A stretch of DNA of 64,000 nt from Rahnella inusitata (GCF_003263515.1 NZ_JYDE01000001.1:1-64000); one strand, 5' to 3'. Shown: positions 1 to 9,127, numbered from the stretch's first letter. Numbers and translations are program-made. The notes: a model not told the origin generated them from the sequence alone.

Positions 1-305
1 ACCTCTGAAACGTCGCCATATTGCCGTCGTCCCTGCTTTTTTGTGGTGCAGCGTTGTTATGTCCATTCCAAAAAGCATCTAAAAATAGACTGCGGCGCGC
101 TAATTGCGACCTGCTTCACATCATCCCTTTGTAATGATCTATATAAAACGTCGTGCCATATAAAAAGAAACAGCGGTTCATTATTTTAAATCAATATTCA
201 ACGTGCCCCTGTTGTTTGATGCATGTTGTTTGACTGTGAATTTAAAGTAATTAAAAAAACAAATCCGCAACATTTATACATGACAATTCAATACAAGAGG
301 GGAAG
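1..305. other. AT-rich 5' region before the PTS gene
   Basis: No convincing gene is visible. On the minus strand a frame opens at an ATG at 66-64 and runs off the left edge (about 22 codons), but it lacks a well-placed ribosome site, so I do not call it. The stretch from 120 to 300 is AT-rich and probably carries the promoter of the downstream PTS gene. A GAGGGGAAG ribosome site lies directly before the start at 306. Confidence 0.4.
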
Positions 306-1583
306 ATGGAAATATTTCTGAGTTTAGTGAAAACACCGGCGGTAATAATTGCGATTATCGCTTTTCTGGGGCTACTTTTTCAAAGAGCGTCAGTCTCAAG
401 AATTATCGCGGGAACGGCCCTTTCCTTTATCGGATTCACCATGATAAAGGTTGGCGGTTCCATTCTCATGAAGGTGCTGACCGCGTTTAGTACGTTGTTT
501 TCCAGTGCTTTTAACATCGTTGGCGTGGTGCCGAGCAATGAAGCCATCATGGCGGCGACTATCGATCAGATTGGTTCAACGGCAGCGATAATTTTGCTGT
601 TCTCCATGGTAATCAATATTGTTTTGGCCCGGTTTACGCGCCTTAAATTTATTTATCTTTCACTGCATCTGGTTCTGTTTATGTCTTTTGCATTGACCGC
701 CGTGCTGATGCAGTTGGGCTACAGCTATTATCCAATCGTCATTATTTCTTCGATATTTATCGGTTGTTATATGGCCGCCGCGCCGTTTTTCCTCAACAAA
801 TTTAGCCGTGAAATCATTGGGTCGGATGAATATGCGATCTCTCATGCGGCCATCTCCTCTTATATTATTGGTTCCTATATGGGGAAATGGTTCGGCAATA
901 AAAAAACCGATACAGAACACCTTAAAATCAGTAATAAATTCGATTTTCTGCGTGAACCTAATATTGCGACGCTGCTGACGATGCTGGTTTTGTTGCTGAT
1001 TTCGTGTGTTTTCGCCACGCAGCCGCAGATTAAAACCGCAATGACGCTGGTGTACGGCGCGGGTGCGGCAGACAAGAATATGGTGATTTTTATTCTTGAG
1101 CAGTCCGCCGTGTTTGCCTGCGGACTCTATTTGGCTAAAGCCGGGGTCAACTTATTTACGGCGGAAATCGTGCCCGCATTTAAAGGATTTTCGCGGGTAT
1201 TCGCGCCGGGCGCCGTGCCTGCGGTGGATGTGATGGTACTTTTCACCAAGGCGCCGAATGCGACGCTGATCGGTTTTCTGGTGAGTTTCTGCGTAGAACT
1301 GGTCTGTATCCTTATCTTCCCGTTTGTCGGATTGCCAATTATCGTTCCGGGTATCATGGCGAGCTTTATTACTGGCGGTGCGGCGGCGATTTTCGGCAAC
1401 GCCACCGGCGGATTCCGTGGCGCGATCATTGCCAGCGGCATCAACGGCCTGCTGTTATGTGTATTGCCTGCGCTGACGCTGCCATTGTTTTCCCACCTCG
1501 GCGCTCAGGGCGTCACCTTCGCGGATCCCGATTTCACACTGTCGTCACTGGTGCTGGACCATCTGCTGCGTTTCTTTAAATAA
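306..1583 (+). CDS. PTS ascorbate-type EIIC permease (UlaA/SgaT family)
   Basis: A polytopic inner-membrane protein of 425 residues that resembles the EIIC component of the ascorbate PTS family (UlaA of E. coli is about 465 residues). The family-typical C-terminal stretch FGNATGGFRGAIIASGING is at about residues 360-378, followed by another hydrophobic segment. It should move a sugar or sugar acid across the membrane while phosphorylating it, in concert with EIIA and EIIB. No EIIA, EIIB or catabolic gene is present on its 3' side, because the next gene is convergent, so in this window it is an orphan EIIC; partners could lie left of the edge or elsewhere. The ATG at 306 has a strong ribosome site (GAGGGGAAG). 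The family is seen in the sequence; the substrate is not determined and may not be ascorbate. Confidence 0.8.
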   Translation: MEIFLSLVKTPAVIIAIIAFLGLLFQRASVSRIIAGTALSFIGFTMIKVGGSILMKVLTAFSTLFSSAFNIVGVVPSNEAIMAATIDQIGSTAAIILLFSMVINIVLARFTRLKFIYLSLHLVLFMSFALTAVLMQLGYSYYPIVIISSIFIGCYMAAAPFFLNKFSREIIGSDEYAISHAAISSYIIGSYMGKWFGNKKTDTEHLKISNKFDFLREPNIATLLTMLVLLLISCVFATQPQIKTAMTLVYGAGAADKNMVIFILEQSAVFACGLYLAKAGVNLFTAEIVPAFKGFSRVFAPGAVPAVDVMVLFTKAPNATLIGFLVSFCVELVCILIFPFVGLPIIVPGIMASFITGGAAAIFGNATGGFRGAIIASGINGLLLCVLPALTLPLFSHLGAQGVTFADPDFTLSSLVLDHLLRFFK

Positions 1584-1602
1584 CGAAAACATCGTGAATA
1601 AA

Positions 1603-1638
1603 AAAGCCGCCTCAGGGAATGAAGGCGGCTTTCTGTTT
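1603..1638. terminator. Bidirectional terminator between convergent genes
   Basis: AAAGCCGCC (1603-1611) pairs perfectly with GGCGGCTTT (1624-1632), with A-rich sequence on the left and T-rich sequence on the right. It can end the EIIC transcript and the leftward glycosyl hydrolase transcript. Confidence 0.85.
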
Positions 1639-1661
1639 TCATCGACAGAGCAGAACGTGGC

Positions 1662-2921
1662 TTAACTTCCCCAGCGGCTTCTCAAATAATTCACCGCCTG
1701 CTGAGTCTGCGGCTGATTCAGATAGTTTTCACGAAAGAGAATGGTGCCGTTAATTTGCGGGACGGATTCATTCATATCGAGCTGCTTTTTCAGCTCCGGC
1801 ACGCCGCCGTTAATCATCCAGTCCGGTTCATTTTTTGACGGCTCGCCAACTTTATACAATGCGATCCCGATATACAGACGGGTGTGAGTGGGTTTCACCA
1901 CGTCCGCCCACCAATGGGCTAATACGTCATAACGGGCAGCCTGACGCGAGAAGGGCCAGTAAAGCTGCGGGGCGATGTAATCGAGCAGGCCTTGCTGCAC
2001 CCAGCGGCGGGTATCAGCATAGGATTCATCGTAAGCCGCCGCGCCGCGCGTATCCGACCCCGCCGGATCGTGCGAAGCATTTCGCCACACGCCCGCCGGA
2101 CTGACGCCAAATTCGACGTCCGGTTTCATCTGCTTAATGGTGCGTGAAACCTGTTCGATCAGCTGCTGAGTGTTGTTGCGTCGCCAGTCGGCTTTGGACG
2201 CAAATCCCTTCCCATATCTCTGAAACGTCAGGTTGTCATTGAGGCTGGAGCCGGGAGATTCGGCATAAAAGTAATCATCGAACTGTACGCCGTCGACGGG
2301 ATAATGCGCGACGACTTCGGCGACGATACTGGTGATCCAGTCCCGTGCTTCGGGTATTCCGGGGTCAAGCACAAAGCGATCGCTGGCGGTGCGGATCCAG
2401 TCGCGATGCAGCACAAATACGCTGGCCGGATTAAGCGTTAGCGTTTTATTTAGTTCGGCAACGGTGGAAGGTTTGGTATTGACGGAAACGCGATACGGGT
2501 TAAACCATGCGTGGACTTTCATACCGCGTTTATGCGCTTCATCGAGCATAAATTGCAACGGATCGTAACCCGGATCCTCACCGATTTTGCCGGTCATCAT
2601 ATCTGACCACGGAAGAATTTTTGATGCCCAGAGCGCGGTACCGTCAGGCTTCACCTGAAAGAATACGGTGTTGATGCCGAGGGTTTTCAGCTTATCAAGC
2701 TTATCCGTCAGCGCTTTCTTCTGCAGACTGATGCGCAAGGCAGGGCTGCTGACATTTACCGACGAAACCGGTGGCCAGTCGAGGCGTGAAACGGTCGTCA
2801 GCCAGACACCGCGCACCGGTTCCTTGCTCAGAGCAGATTTTCCGGGAAGGGGTTCTATGCTGACTGGAGGACGTGGGGTCACCAGCGATTTCGGTGGTTT
2901 GGACGAGCAACTGGCCAGCAT
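1662..2921 (-). CDS. digH: DigH/YddW-like glycosyl hydrolase (GHL10 family) lipoprotein
   Basis: The protein belongs to the GHL10 (DUF187) family, like E. coli YddW/DigH, an outer-membrane lipoprotein that cleaves denuded peptidoglycan glycan strands at the division site. Family landmarks in the sequence are RGVWLTTVSRLDWP near residue 38, AWFNPYRV near 140, and VDGVQFDDYFY near 205, which should carry catalytic acidic residues. The listed ATG gives MLASCSSK, so the lipobox cysteine would be residue 5, too short for export. The reading frame continues upstream and encodes a good lipoprotein signal (IVKTGVALLAAALMLASC), yet no ATG, GTG or TTG precedes it in frame before the stop. The true start is therefore unclear: a non-standard start, or an error or mutation in the 5' end. 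Length is close to the E. coli homologue (about 439) once that signal is added. Confidence 0.8.
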   Translation of the reverse strand: MLASCSSKPPKSLVTPRPPVSIEPLPGKSALSKEPVRGVWLTTVSRLDWPPVSSVNVSSPALRISLQKKALTDKLDKLKTLGINTVFFQVKPDGTALWASKILPWSDMMTGKIGEDPGYDPLQFMLDEAHKRGMKVHAWFNPYRVSVNTKPSTVAELNKTLTLNPASVFVLHRDWIRTASDRFVLDPGIPEARDWITSIVAEVVAHYPVDGVQFDDYFYAESPGSSLNDNLTFQRYGKGFASKADWRRNNTQQLIEQVSRTIKQMKPDVEFGVSPAGVWRNASHDPAGSDTRGAAAYDESYADTRRWVQQGLLDYIAPQLYWPFSRQAARYDVLAHWWADVVKPTHTRLYIGIALYKVGEPSKNEPDWMINGGVPELKKQLDMNESVPQINGTILFRENYLNQPQTQQAVNYLRSRWGS

Positions 2922-3054
2922 CAGCGCGGCGGCCAGCAGTGCGACACCGGTCTTTACGATTCTTAGATGAGGAAATTTGAGAGAGCAGACGATGGTAGAC
3001 TCCGATTCTGTAAGTGTGTCGCTCGAAAAGAGCCATTCTCGTAGTATTCAGCAC

Positions 3055-3302
3055 AAAGTCAATTTGTTAGAGGGCTAGCCGCTCATACTTCACGGGGATC
3101 AAAATGCTCAGAAAGAAAGGAAACGCCAGGCTCGACGAAGACATCTGCGTGCATATCATCACTGCGTCGGCGGGGTCATCATCTGGGCGATGACGTTTAC
3201 CTGAAAGCAGCAGTACAACCTCCCGCGATAAGACAAATTACCAACGCCTGACGTCGCCAACGGCGCGATAACGCGCGCGTCCTATATGATTGAAAACACG
3301 CC
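3055..3302. other. Intergenic region with a possible gene remnant
   Basis: The stretch between the glycosyl hydrolase and the FliA promoter holds no full gene. It contains a 29-codon frame at 3104-3193 preceded by a good GGGGA ribosome site, listed separately. Confidence 0.4.
3104..3193 (+). CDS. Possible small ORF or 5' gene remnant (29 aa)
   Basis: ATG at 3104 follows ACGGGGATCAAA, a well-placed ribosome site. The product starts MLRKKGNARLDEDICVHIIT and stops at 3193 after a Gly/Ser-rich tail. A shift of one base after about codon 24 would continue with a hydrophobic run (VIIWAMTFT) before another stop, so it may be the decayed start of a small membrane protein gene. I vaguely recall enteric small proteins beginning with a similar RLDEDIC motif, but cannot check this. 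Low confidence that it is functional. Confidence 0.25.
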   Translation: MLRKKGNARLDEDICVHIITASAGSSSGR

Positions 3303-3329
3303 TAAACTTTCTCCGCCCTTTGCCGATAA
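3303..3329 (+). promoter_or_regulatory. Sigma-28 (FliA) flagellar class III promoter
   Basis: TAAA at 3303-3306, a spacer of exactly 15 bases, then GCCGATAA at 3322-3329: a perfect match to the FliA consensus TAAA-N15-GCCGATAA. It lies about 80 bases upstream of the chemoreceptor start and in the same direction, so the receptor and probably the solute-binding protein behind it are in the flagellar/chemotaxis regulon. Confidence 0.92.
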
Positions 3330-3411
3330 ACCGTTCAAAGGGCGATCACCACTTTGCCATCCGACGCTGACGCCTTCCTGTAAGATCATTGCTGTTGTCT
3401 GAGGAATCGAT

Positions 3412-5064
3412 ATGGGATTTACCATTAAGAGCCGGTTGATTGGCATCGTTGGATTATTGTGCATTTTGCTGACCGTCGCCGCGCTGTGGGCGATTTTAGG
3501 TCTTCGCGCTGCCGATCAGCGCGCGATATCGGCCTATCGCACCGAATTACTGCCATTACAGCACTCCGCGAAATTATACCGTCTGGCGCAAATGCAGTCG
3601 GCGACGCTGTTTGAATCGCTGCGCTACTGGACCGATCCGGCGGAAGTTGATCAACGCGTGGCGCAAATCAATGCTTACGGCCAGCAGATTGTTGCCGAAC
3701 GCCAAGCCTATCAGGCGACGTTTGCCGTTCCGGGCAGCGAAACGTTGCGCGCGACATTCCTTAACGATCTCAATGATTATCAGGCCGCGATTGTCGATGC
3801 AGGCAAACTGGTGGCGAGCGGTAACCCGTCCGGTGCGCTGGTCATGATCGAAACCCGGCTGAAAAATGGCAGTAAGGCGTTGCAGCAGGACATCGACGGC
3901 CTGGACAACCTGATGCGCCAGCACGCTGAACGCAACTATGCAGAAAGCTCGCAGGCTTACCTCACTATGCGTAACAGCATGGCCGCTATCCTGGCGGGCG
4001 GTTTACTGGTCGCCGGTATTGCAGGCTGGCTGCTGGTACGTTCGATTACCGGCGCGGTGCGTCGTGCGCGGCGTCTGGCGGAATCAATTTCAGCGGGTGG
4101 ACTGAATCACCGGCTGGGTGCGATCCCGAAAGATGAAATGGGCGAACTAATGCAGGCGCTGGCAAATATGGATGCGCGTCTGAGCGGGATTGTCCGTGAA
4201 GTCGGAGAAAGTGCGCTGGCGCTGAGCAGCGCGGCAGGGCAAATGGCCGACGGTAACAACGATTTGTCTTCGCGCACTCATGCGCAGGCCAGCGCGCTGG
4301 AACAAACCGCCGCGAGCATGGAGCAGATGACTGCGACGGTGAAATTCAATGCCGATAACGCCGCTCAGGCCAGCCAGCTTGCGCAAACCGTCCGCGAACA
4401 GGCGCAGCAAAGCAGCAGCATTCTGACTGACGCCGTCACCGCGATGCGTGATATCGAAGAATCCAGCAATAAAATCGCGGACATCAACCGTGTCATCGAT
4501 GAGATAGCGTTCCAGACCAACTTGCTGGCGCTGAACGCCGCAGTAGAAGCCGCCCGTGCCGGTGAGCAGGGGCGCGGCTTTGCGGTGGTGGCCTCCGAAG
4601 TCCGTCAGCTGGCGCAGCGTTCCGCCAAGGCAGCGCAGGAAATCAAATCCCTGATCCAAACCAGCGTCAGTAAAGTGGATGCGGGAAGTAAACTGGTGAT
4701 GCTGTCTGGCCAAAACTTGCAGGAAATCAACGGCGGCATGACGAAGATGGTCGAATACGTCGCGGATATTGCCGTCGCCAGCCGTCAGCAATCAAGCGGG
4801 ATCGATCAGGTCAACGTCGCGATAGTCCAGATGGACAGCGCGACTTCGCAAAATGCCGCGCTGGTTGAAGAAGCCAGCGCAGCCAGCCACACGGTGAATG
4901 AGCACGCAGCACGACTGGTCGAGAAAATGTCGTTCTTCCATTTGCGACCAAACCCGCCGTCTCAGCCGGGTTTTCCTGCTGAAGTCAATCACGGGCAGGG
5001 CGTTCTTGAACCGCTGCCTGCGCTGAACGCCCCTGCACGTCAACCGCGTCTGGCTAATGCCTGA
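3412..5064 (+). CDS. Methyl-accepting chemotaxis protein
   Basis: Inner-membrane chemoreceptor of 550 residues. Order: TM1 at about 8-30, a periplasmic domain of about 160 residues predicted as a four-helix-bundle ligand sensor, TM2 at about 191-209, HAMP at about 210-262, then a long coiled-coil signalling domain. The hairpin tip that contacts CheA and CheW is at about 364-405 ([20 protein letters not shown] and the following [20 protein letters not shown]). Glutamine/glutamate pairs suited to methylation flank it. The C-terminus is proline-rich and lacks the NWETF-type pentapeptide that tethers CheR and CheB in Tsr and Tar, so it is a low-abundance-type receptor. A perfect FliA promoter precedes it, and a solute-binding protein starts 20 bases behind it, which suggests that the binding protein delivers the ligand. 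The ligand is unknown. Confidence 0.95.
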   Translation: MGFTIKSRLIGIVGLLCILLTVAALWAILGLRAADQRAISAYRTELLPLQHSAKLYRLAQMQSATLFESLRYWTDPAEVDQRVAQINAYGQQIVAERQAYQATFAVPGSETLRATFLNDLNDYQAAIVDAGKLVASGNPSGALVMIETRLKNGSKALQQDIDGLDNLMRQHAERNYAESSQAYLTMRNSMAAILAGGLLVAGIAGWLLVRSITGAVRRARRLAESISAGGLNHRLGAIPKDEMGELMQALANMDARLSGIVREVGESALALSSAAGQMADGNNDLSSRTHAQASALEQTAASMEQMTATVKFNADNAAQASQLAQTVREQAQQSSSILTDAVTAMRDIEESSNKIADINRVIDEIAFQTNLLALNAAVEAARAGEQGRGFAVVASEVRQLAQRSAKAAQEIKSLIQTSVSKVDAGSKLVMLSGQNLQEINGGMTKMVEYVADIAVASRQQSSGIDQVNVAIVQMDSATSQNAALVEEASAASHTVNEHAARLVEKMSFFHLRPNPPSQPGFPAEVNHGQGVLEPLPALNAPARQPRLANA

Positions 5065-5083
5065 CCTGAGAAGGAGCACCACC

Positions 5084-6403
5084 ATGTCAGGTCTTTTTCA
5101 CAGACGCATCCTCAGTGTGCTGCTGCCGCTGGCGTTCTGCGCCAGCGCGCAGGCGCAGACCGTGGTAAAAATCGCCACCATCGCCAACGGCGATATGACC
5201 ATCATGCAGCAGATGTCCGGCGAGTTTGAAAAAGCGCACCCGGACATCAAACTCGAATGGCATGTCATGGATGACGGTGAACTGCGCAAGCAGGTGCTGA
5301 GCGACATGAACAGCGGTCAGGCGAACTTTGATGTGATCACCGTCGGCACTTATGAAGCGCCGCTGTGGGGCAAAAAAGGCTGGCTGCAACCGCTCAACAA
5401 TCTGCCTGCCGATTACAACGTGGATGACCTGCTCAAGCCAATCCGCAGCGCGCTGTCATGGAACGGCACGCTGTACGCTTTGCCGTTTTACGGTGAAAGC
5501 AGCATGACTTATTACCGCAAAGACCTGTTTGCGGCGAAGCATCTCACAATGCCCGTCAATCCGACCTGGGATGACGTGAAATCTTACGCCGCGACGCTTA
5601 CGGACAAATCGCAGGGCGTCTACGGTTTATGCCTGCGCGGGCTGGCCGGGTGGGGGGATAACGTCGCCTTTATCACCACGATGGCAAATGCCTACGGTGC
5701 GGAATGGTTCGATCAGGACTGGCATCCGCGTCTGGACAGCGACGAGTGGCGCGCGGTGCTGACCGATTACGTGCAGATGATGCATGACTACGGTCCGCCG
5801 GATGCCAAATCCAACAGCTTTGGACAAAATCTCAAGCTGTTCTCGCAGGGCAAATGCGCGATGTGGATCGACAGTACCGTCGCCGCCGGTATGGTTATCA
5901 ATCCGCAGATTTCCCGCGTGGCCGATAAAGTCGGTTTCGCACCTGCCCCCACGGCGATTTCGACCAACGGATCGCACTGGCTGTGGGCATGGGCGCTGGC
6001 CGTTCCACAGCACGCCAGCCATAAAGATCAGGCGCAACAATTTATCACCTGGGCGACGTCGCAGGCGTACATTCAGGACGTGGCGAAAACGGTCGGCTGG
6101 GGCGCGATCCCGCCGGGCAGTCGTTATTCGTCCTATGCGCAGGTGAAATACCAGAAACTGGCGCCTTACGCCGAGGGAGTGAAACAGGCGGTTGAAACCG
6201 CGACGCCGGAAACGCCGACGCTTTACCCGGTGCCGTATCAGGGTGTGCAGTACGTGAGTATTCCTGGCTTTGATCAGATGGGTGACGCGGTGGGGAAAAA
6301 TATTTCGGATTTGCTGGAAGGCAAAAAAACCATTGATGAAACGCTGAACGCCAATCAGCAGATAGTTACGACGATTTACGCCGCCACGGTGCAGGCGAAT
6401 TAG
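5084..6403 (+). CDS. Periplasmic sugar/polyol-binding protein (family 1)
   Basis: An extracellular solute-binding protein of the family 1 type (maltose/sorbitol/mannitol-like), 439 residues from the ATG at 5084. That start is preferred because AAGGAG lies at 5071-5076 and the following residues make a clean signal peptide ending ASAQA; an in-frame ATG at 5057 overlaps the chemoreceptor stop. The mature protein starts QTVVKIATIANGDMTIMQQM, and includes the family-typical ALPFYGESSMTYYRKDLF and CAMWIDSTVAAG stretches. No ABC permease or ATPase is nearby. It sits 20 bases downstream of a chemoreceptor driven by a FliA promoter, so it may serve chemotaxis rather than uptake, or share a transporter encoded elsewhere. 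The substrate is inferred only as a sugar or polyol. Confidence 0.85.
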   Translation: MSGLFHRRILSVLLPLAFCASAQAQTVVKIATIANGDMTIMQQMSGEFEKAHPDIKLEWHVMDDGELRKQVLSDMNSGQANFDVITVGTYEAPLWGKKGWLQPLNNLPADYNVDDLLKPIRSALSWNGTLYALPFYGESSMTYYRKDLFAAKHLTMPVNPTWDDVKSYAATLTDKSQGVYGLCLRGLAGWGDNVAFITTMANAYGAEWFDQDWHPRLDSDEWRAVLTDYVQMMHDYGPPDAKSNSFGQNLKLFSQGKCAMWIDSTVAAGMVINPQISRVADKVGFAPAPTAISTNGSHWLWAWALAVPQHASHKDQAQQFITWATSQAYIQDVAKTVGWGAIPPGSRYSSYAQVKYQKLAPYAEGVKQAVETATPETPTLYPVPYQGVQYVSIPGFDQMGDAVGKNISDLLEGKKTIDETLNANQQIVTTIYAATVQAN

Positions 6404-6414
6404 CCTAAGGATTA

Positions 6415-6448
6415 CAAAATCACAGGATGTAATAATCCTGTGATTTTG
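6415..6448. terminator. Bidirectional terminator (14-bp perfect stem)
   Basis: CAAAATCACAGGAT (6415-6428) and ATCCTGTGATTTTG (6435-6448) form a perfect 14-bp stem around a 6-base loop. It lies between the convergent solute-binding protein and sad genes. Confidence 0.85.
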
Positions 6449-6472
6449 CCGTACAGGCTAAGCCATTGGCGA

Positions 6473-7846
6473 CTACTTACGGTCAGTCCACACGGTCTGC
6501 ACATTGCAAAACTCGCGTAAACCGAAGTGAGACAGCTCGCGGCCATACCCGCTTTTTTTCACGCCACCAAACGCCACGCGCGGATCCGATGCGCTGTAAC
6601 CATTGATAAAGACGCCGCCTGTTTCCAGTTCCTCCGTCATCTCTTTCGCCAGTTCCAAATTGGCCGTATAAATTGTTGCGCTCAGCCCGAAATCGCTGTC
6701 ATTTGCCAGTTCAACCGCATGTGATGCATCACGCGCCACGGTAATCGCCGCAACCGGACCAAACAGCTCCTGACGAAATGCAGTCATTGCCGGGGTCACG
6801 TTTCCGAGCACGGTGGGGGCGTAGAAATTGCCTTTCCCCGCGATTTTCTCACCGCCAAGTAAAAGCGTTGCGCCCTGCGCCAGACTGTCCTGAACCTGTT
6901 GATGAAGTTCATCACGCAGATCGAAACGCGCCATCGGGCCAATGTAGGTGGCGTCATCCAGCGGATTACCCATCACCAGCGCCTGCGTGGCGGCAACAAA
7001 TTTCGCCGTGAAGTCTTCCAGTACGCCTTCTTCAACGATCATGCGTTTAGCGGCGGCACATACCTGCCCGGTATTCTGATAACGGCCTGCAACGGCGGCG
7101 GCCACCGCGTCATCCAGACTGGCATCATTGAGCACGATAAACGGATCTGAACCGCCGAGTTCCAGTACGCATTTTTTCACCGATTTCCCGGCCAGTTCGG
7201 CGATCGCGGCGCCTGCCCGCACGCTGCCGGTCACGGTCACGGCAGTGACGCGGCTGTCGGCGATAAGTTCTGCCACAGCGGGTGTATCAACATTAATCAC
7301 GCCAAACACTCCGGCCGGGAATCCCGCTCTCAGCGCAGCCTGTTTGACCAGATACGTGGTGCCCATCACGTTTGGTGCAGGTTTAAGCAGGAAAGTATTC
7401 CCCGCCAGCATGGCAGGAACCGCGCCGCGCAGGATCTGCCAGACCGGGAAATTCCACGGCATAACGGCCAGAATCATGCCGGATGGACGATAGTGAATAT
7501 GTGCTACGCCGTTATCGACCAGGGTCGACTCCGGTGCCAGCATTGCCGGGCCGTTTTTGGCATACCACTCACAAAGACTTGCGGATTTCTCGACTTCGGC
7601 CCGCGCCTGTCTGACCGGTTTACCCATTTCCAGAGCAATCGTGCGGGCGATTTCCTCACCGGCATCACGCAGTTCTGCGGCCAGCTGAATCAGTCGGCTT
7701 GCACGTTGGTTAATATCTACCTTGCGCCAATGTTTAAATGCGGTGCTGCCCTGTGCCACGGCGGCTTCGAGCGCCAGTGCGGAATCGTAAGGGTATTCGG
7801 CGATGCGTTCGCCGTTAAACGGGTTCAGTGAAATGGCCTGAGTCAT
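6473..7846 (-). CDS. sad: NAD(P)-dependent succinate-semialdehyde dehydrogenase Sad
   Basis: An aldehyde dehydrogenase of 457 residues that oxidises succinate semialdehyde to succinate, in E. coli as part of GABA/putrescine and arginine-related nitrogen use. It has the class motifs MPWNFPVWQ, the general base in VLELGGSDPF and the catalytic cysteine in NTGQVCAAAKR. I chose the ATG at 7846 because GAGGAAAAC is a good ribosome site; an in-frame ATG 18 codons upstream overlaps the promoter of the divergent regulator. The E. coli gene (yneI) has the same divergent LysR neighbour (yneJ/ptrR), which supports the name. It likely acts in the cytoplasm and is regulated by the neighbour. Confidence 0.9.
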   Translation of the reverse strand: MTQAISLNPFNGERIAEYPYDSALALEAAVAQGSTAFKHWRKVDINQRASRLIQLAAELRDAGEEIARTIALEMGKPVRQARAEVEKSASLCEWYAKNGPAMLAPESTLVDNGVAHIHYRPSGMILAVMPWNFPVWQILRGAVPAMLAGNTFLLKPAPNVMGTTYLVKQAALRAGFPAGVFGVINVDTPAVAELIADSRVTAVTVTGSVRAGAAIAELAGKSVKKCVLELGGSDPFIVLNDASLDDAVAAAVAGRYQNTGQVCAAAKRMIVEEGVLEDFTAKFVAATQALVMGNPLDDATYIGPMARFDLRDELHQQVQDSLAQGATLLLGGEKIAGKGNFYAPTVLGNVTPAMTAFRQELFGPVAAITVARDASHAVELANDSDFGLSATIYTANLELAKEMTEELETGGVFINGYSASDPRVAFGGVKKSGYGRELSHFGLREFCNVQTVWTDRK

Positions 7847-7947
7847 TTTGTTTTCCTCTTTGAGAACGTTGGAAACAGAATAGCTACTTGCATGGCTCAA
7901 TAAAAATGAATAAAAATAAGCTTTCCTTTCACATTTTGAGAATGGTT

Positions 7948-8832
7948 ATGAATTTGTCACAACTGGAGATGTTCCGTGCCGTCGCGCAGACCGGCAGTAT
8001 CAGCGCCGCCGCGCAGCTGGTTCACCGCGTGCCGTCGAATCTCACTACGCGCATCAAACAGCTGGAAGCCGAACTGGGCGTAGATTTGTTTATTCGCGAG
8101 AATCAGCGCCTGCGTTTGTCACCGGCCGGGCGCAACTTCCTCAGTTACAACAACCGCATTCTCGATCTGGTGGAAGAAGCGCGGGCATCGGTTTCCGGCG
8201 ATGAGCCGCAGGGTGTTTTTGCGCTCGGTGCGCTGGAAAGCACGGCTGCGGTACGTATTCCGCCGCTGCTGACGCGATATCATCAAAAGTTCGGTAAAGT
8301 GGAACTGGCGCTGAGCACCGGTCCTTCCTGGGAATTGCTGGAGAAAGTGCTGGAGGGCGCACTGGAGGCCACCTTCGTCGATGGCCCGCTGGTGCATCCG
8401 GTGCTCGACGGTGTGCCGGTGTTTCAGGAGGAAATGGTGATTGTCGCGCCGGGACATCACGCACCGGTTACGCGGGGGCAGGAGGTGAACGGGGAAATCG
8501 TCTACGCGTTTCGTTCCAACTGTTCCTATCGCCGACATTTCGAAAGCTGGTTCAGGGAAGATGACGCATCCCCCGGAAAAATCTATGAGATGGAGTCCTA
8601 TCACGGCATGCTGGCGTGCGTGATCGCCGGTGGCGGGCTGGCGCTGATGCCGCGCAGTATGCTGGAAAGTATGCCCGGCAGCAGTACGGTCAGCATCTGG
8701 CCGCTGGCGGATCATTACCGGTATCTGACGACCTGGCTGATATGGCGGCGGGGAACATTATCGAGAAATCTGTCTGAATTTATCGCGATGGCGTCAGAGG
8801 CGAAAATCAGCTCTCCGCCACCTGCAAAATGA
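7948..8832 (+). CDS. ptrR: LysR-type regulator PtrR (YneJ)
   Basis: A LysR-family regulator of 294 residues from the ATG at 7948 ([20 protein letters not shown]). The N-terminal winged helix covers about residues 1-60, including [20 protein letters not shown], and the remainder is a substrate-binding domain. It is divergent from sad with about 100 bases between the two starts, the arrangement of ptrR-sad in E. coli, where PtrR responds to putrescine/GABA metabolism. The frame stays open to an earlier ATG at 7888, but that would put the start inside the sad promoter and lacks a clear ribosome site; another in-frame ATG at 7942 is equally possible. Expected role: control of sad. Confidence 0.85.
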   Translation: MNLSQLEMFRAVAQTGSISAAAQLVHRVPSNLTTRIKQLEAELGVDLFIRENQRLRLSPAGRNFLSYNNRILDLVEEARASVSGDEPQGVFALGALESTAAVRIPPLLTRYHQKFGKVELALSTGPSWELLEKVLEGALEATFVDGPLVHPVLDGVPVFQEEMVIVAPGHHAPVTRGQEVNGEIVYAFRSNCSYRRHFESWFREDDASPGKIYEMESYHGMLACVIAGGGLALMPRSMLESMPGSSTVSIWPLADHYRYLTTWLIWRRGTLSRNLSEFIAMASEAKISSPPPAK

Positions 8833-8920
8833 TTTGCCAGTCGAGCGCCAGCTTTAAAAAAAGACAGGCGGTGAAAACGAAAAAAATAGTTTTGTACATA
8901 GATGAGAAAAAAATCCTGCC

Positions 8921-8934
8921 GTGATGTGAATCAC
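8921..8934. promoter_or_regulatory. Possible FNR- or CRP-like dyad
   Basis: GTGAT-GTGA-ATCAC is a perfect dyad with the TGAT-N4-ATCA core of FNR sites but CRP-like outer G and C. It could serve the small ORF at 9011 or the H-NS-like gene. The assignment is uncertain. Confidence 0.35.
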
Positions 8935-9010
8935 ATTCTAAAGCGGAAATTGTTAAATTTTCTAGTAAATTTTTCGTATTAAGGCCCTGTGAGGACGAAC
9001 GGAAGACATT

Positions 9011-9127
9011 ATGAAGAGCGTAAGCGGGCCAGAGAAATCTCCTTATCTCAATGACCTGAATTATATCGGGGTTATCATTTCACTGGGTGATAGTATTAAA
9101 AGTACGAGTAAAATTTGGCTTAGGTAA
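9011..9127 (+). CDS. Candidate small ORF (38 aa), unknown
   Basis: ATG at 9011 is preceded by GGAAG at a slightly short distance and by an AT-rich promoter-like stretch with the dyad at 8921. The predicted peptide begins MKSVSGPEKSPYLNDLNYIG and ends KSTSKIWLR; it has no transmembrane segment and I do not recognise it. It may be a leader peptide, the truncated start of a regulator, or chance. The coding assignment is weak. Confidence 0.25.
   Translation: MKSVSGPEKSPYLNDLNYIGVIISLGDSIKSTSKIWLR

Noticed and set aside
1-66. Possible minus-strand gene start running off the left edge
   Set aside because: Only 22 codons are visible and the ribosome site is badly placed.
3282-3464. 60-codon minus-strand frame over the chemoreceptor start
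   Set aside because: It overlaps the FliA promoter and receptor start antisense; no support.
4147-4791. Long minus-strand frame (214 codons) inside the chemoreceptor gene
   Set aside because: It is an antisense shadow of the strongly conserved receptor signalling domain, with no ribosome site or protein-like pattern.
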